DNA from: an uncultured Tateyamaria sp.
GTDB taxonomy: Bacteria; Pseudomonadota; Alphaproteobacteria; Rhodobacterales; Rhodobacteraceae
Direction: 5' to 3'
DNA: 64,000 bases
NCBI RefSeq assembly: GCF_947503705.1
Contig: NZ_CANNES010000007.1
Coordinates: 124,001-188,000 of the forward strand
Both the position numbers and the translations under genes were made by a program. The notes under the pieces are model-generated. The model did not search any database. It saw only the letters and a program-made list of their open reading frames with translations, and was not told where the DNA came from. Every line of letters begins with the position of its first letter. Positions within the stretch are counted from its first letter, which is position 1. Positions 62,918 to 64,000 of the stretch are shown in pieces.

Positions 62918-63827
62918 CCCAAATATCACCTCCAAAAGCTGGCTGATGGTGGTCACGCTTGGGCTGACCTGGGGCGGCACCTTTCTGGTGACCGAACTCG
63001 CCCTTGAGGGCATCACGCCCTTTTGGCTTGCGGCGGGGCGCATCGGCTTTGCCGCCCTTCTCATGACGGCGATCTGGCAAGGGTTGGGCGGTAGGCTTTT
63101 TGCCGAACGGCCCAACACATCCGCTCTGCTGTCACTGGCGGCCATCGGCGGTTTCAGTTCGGCCATTCCCTTCATGCTCCTCGCGTGGGGGCAACAATTC
63201 GTGACCTCCGGCTTTGCGGGGGTTTCCATGGCATCGGTAGCGCTGATCGTGCTGCCCTTGGCGCATTTCTTTGTGCCGGGCGAGCGGATCACATGGCGCA
63301 AGGCGGCGGGCTTTGTCATTGGCTTTTGCGGGGTCTGCGTGCTGATCGGGGGCCAAGCGTTCGAGACAAGCGGGGCCGCGATGGAGACTGCCGGGCGCAT
63401 GGCCTGCGTGTCGGCGGCGTGCTGCTATGGAATCTCTTCCGTGCTGATGCGCCGATTGCCCGCGATTGATCCCATCGGGTTGTCGACCGTGTTGCTGATC
63501 ATCGCCGCCGGGATCACGATCCCCGTGGCCTGGAGTGCCGAGGGGCCACCACCCCTCCCAGATCAACGCACTCTGATCGTGATCGCCTTCCTGGGCCTCG
63601 TGCCCACCGCTGCGGCCAACATATTGCGGGTGCTGGTCATTCGCAGCGCAGGCCCTGTATTCATGTCGCTCACCAACTACCAGGTGCCTGTCTGGTCGGT
63701 GGTCATGGGGGCAGTTCTTTTGGGCGAGCCTTTGCCACCCAGTCTACTTTGGGCGATGGCATTGATCTTGTCGGGCGTAGGTCTCAGCCAATATGGCGCG
63801 CTTCGTCGCCTCTTTGGACGTGGCTAG
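62907..63827 (+). CDS. EamA/DMT-family permease
   Basis: A 306-residue protein with ten predicted helices in two EamA repeats ([20 protein letters not shown] for the first, [20 protein letters not shown] for the second) and a conserved helix near 255-275 ([19 protein letters not shown]). Such permeases export amino acids, nucleobases or other metabolites. It is the last gene of the ArsR-divergent operon and overlaps the glmM stop tail-to-tail by four bases. Confidence 0.9.
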   Translation: MTTSPNITSKSWLMVVTLGLTWGGTFLVTELALEGITPFWLAAGRIGFAALLMTAIWQGLGGRLFAERPNTSALLSLAAIGGFSSAIPFMLLAWGQQFVTSGFAGVSMASVALIVLPLAHFFVPGERITWRKAAGFVIGFCGVCVLIGGQAFETSGAAMETAGRMACVSAACCYGISSVLMRRLPAIDPIGLSTVLLIIAAGITIPVAWSAEGPPPLPDQRTLIVIAFLGLVPTAAANILRVLVIRSAGPVFMSLTNYQVPVWSVVMGAVLLGEPLPPSLLWAMALILSGVGLSQYGALRRLFGRG

Positions 63828-64000
63828 GCCGTCACCGCCGCCTCGACCGCCTGAACAACATGATCAACGCTGGCATTCAGAATGCCTTCGTCCTCGCTTT
63901 CGGCCATAACCCGGATCAGGGGTTCGGTGCCCGATTTGCGGATCAGCAAGCGGCCATTGCCTGTCAATTGTGCCTCCGCCTCGGTAATGGCCGTTTTCAC
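63824..64000 (-). CDS. glmM: Phosphoglucosamine mutase, C-terminal part (runs off the window)
   Basis: The last 58 codons of an alpha-D-phosphohexomutase. The phosphate-binding loop of the fourth domain is [18 protein letters not shown], the signature of GlmM, which makes glucosamine-1-phosphate for peptidoglycan and LPS. The helical end ([13 protein letters not shown]) is normal. The catalytic serine and sugar-binding domains are outside the window. Confidence 0.9.
   Translation of the reverse strand: MKTAITEAEAQLTGNGRLLIRKSGTEPLIRVMAESEDEGILNASVDHVVQAVEAAVTA

Overview
The window is chromosomal DNA from an alphaproteobacterium, most likely a marine member of the Roseobacter group (Rhodobacterales). 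The evidence is the head end of a Rhodobacter-type gene transfer agent (GTA) cluster, a stand-alone ctaD, several RTX/Hint secretion proteins, CtrA-type sites and uniformly GC-rich codon use. I see no plasmid, insertion sequence, complete prophage or CRISPR array. Genes are dense and only one gap exceeds 300 bases.

Layout. 1-4054 (minus): GTA genes in the order small terminase, large terminase, portal, head-formation protein, prohead protease and the capsid N-terminus, with a good promoter at 4166-4194; the large terminase is frameshifted inside its Walker A loop. 4332-10895 (minus): fatty-acid synthesis and cell-wall block (fabD, GyrI-like protein, fabG, acpP, a GNAT acetyltransferase, fabF, mltG, a zinc-ribbon membrane protein). 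11068-13756: a cytochrome b561-YceI fusion facing a free-standing YceI protein, then a small membrane protein. 14038-15293: rpsF-rpsR-rplI. 15511-18910: three secreted proteins of unknown role (JAMM-like lipoprotein, single-CxxCH haem protein, fascin-like beta-trefoil protein). 19053-20384: tig.

20636-27960 (plus) is a signalling island: solute-binding protein, histidine kinase, receiver, a CheB-CheR-PAS fusion, a kinase-like protein with a degraded ATPase domain, and a second receiver. 27970-38527 (minus) is the most interesting region. It is a co-directional set made of a UDP-sulfoquinovose synthase-like enzyme, a BcsB-like membrane protein, a processive family 2 glycosyltransferase, an RTX calcium-binding protein, a Sel1/peptidoglycan-binding-like protein, and a LodA/LodB-like quinoprotein oxidase pair. 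I infer a locus for a sulfonated-sugar exopolysaccharide and its matrix. Next to it lie a hybrid sensor kinase, a small periplasmic protein and a divergent LuxR-type response regulator (38676-42520). A near-identical 16-bp palindrome stands in front of both the polysaccharide genes and the regulator.

42589-64000 is mixed housekeeping and accessory DNA: Old Yellow Enzyme with a divergent MerR regulator, tRNA-Leu(GAG), a DsbA-family protein, lipB, an RTX-PA14-Hint protein, ctaD, DUF2244 protein, YqeY-like protein, carA, a GspE-N/glycosyltransferase fusion behind a perfect CtrA box, a GntR regulator, a HAD nucleotidase, a UbiH-like hydroxylase, a class V aminotransferase, two overlapping Lrp regulators divergent from ilvC, an ArsR regulator divergent from a NIPSNAP/monooxygenase/EamA operon, and the C-terminus of glmM at the edge.
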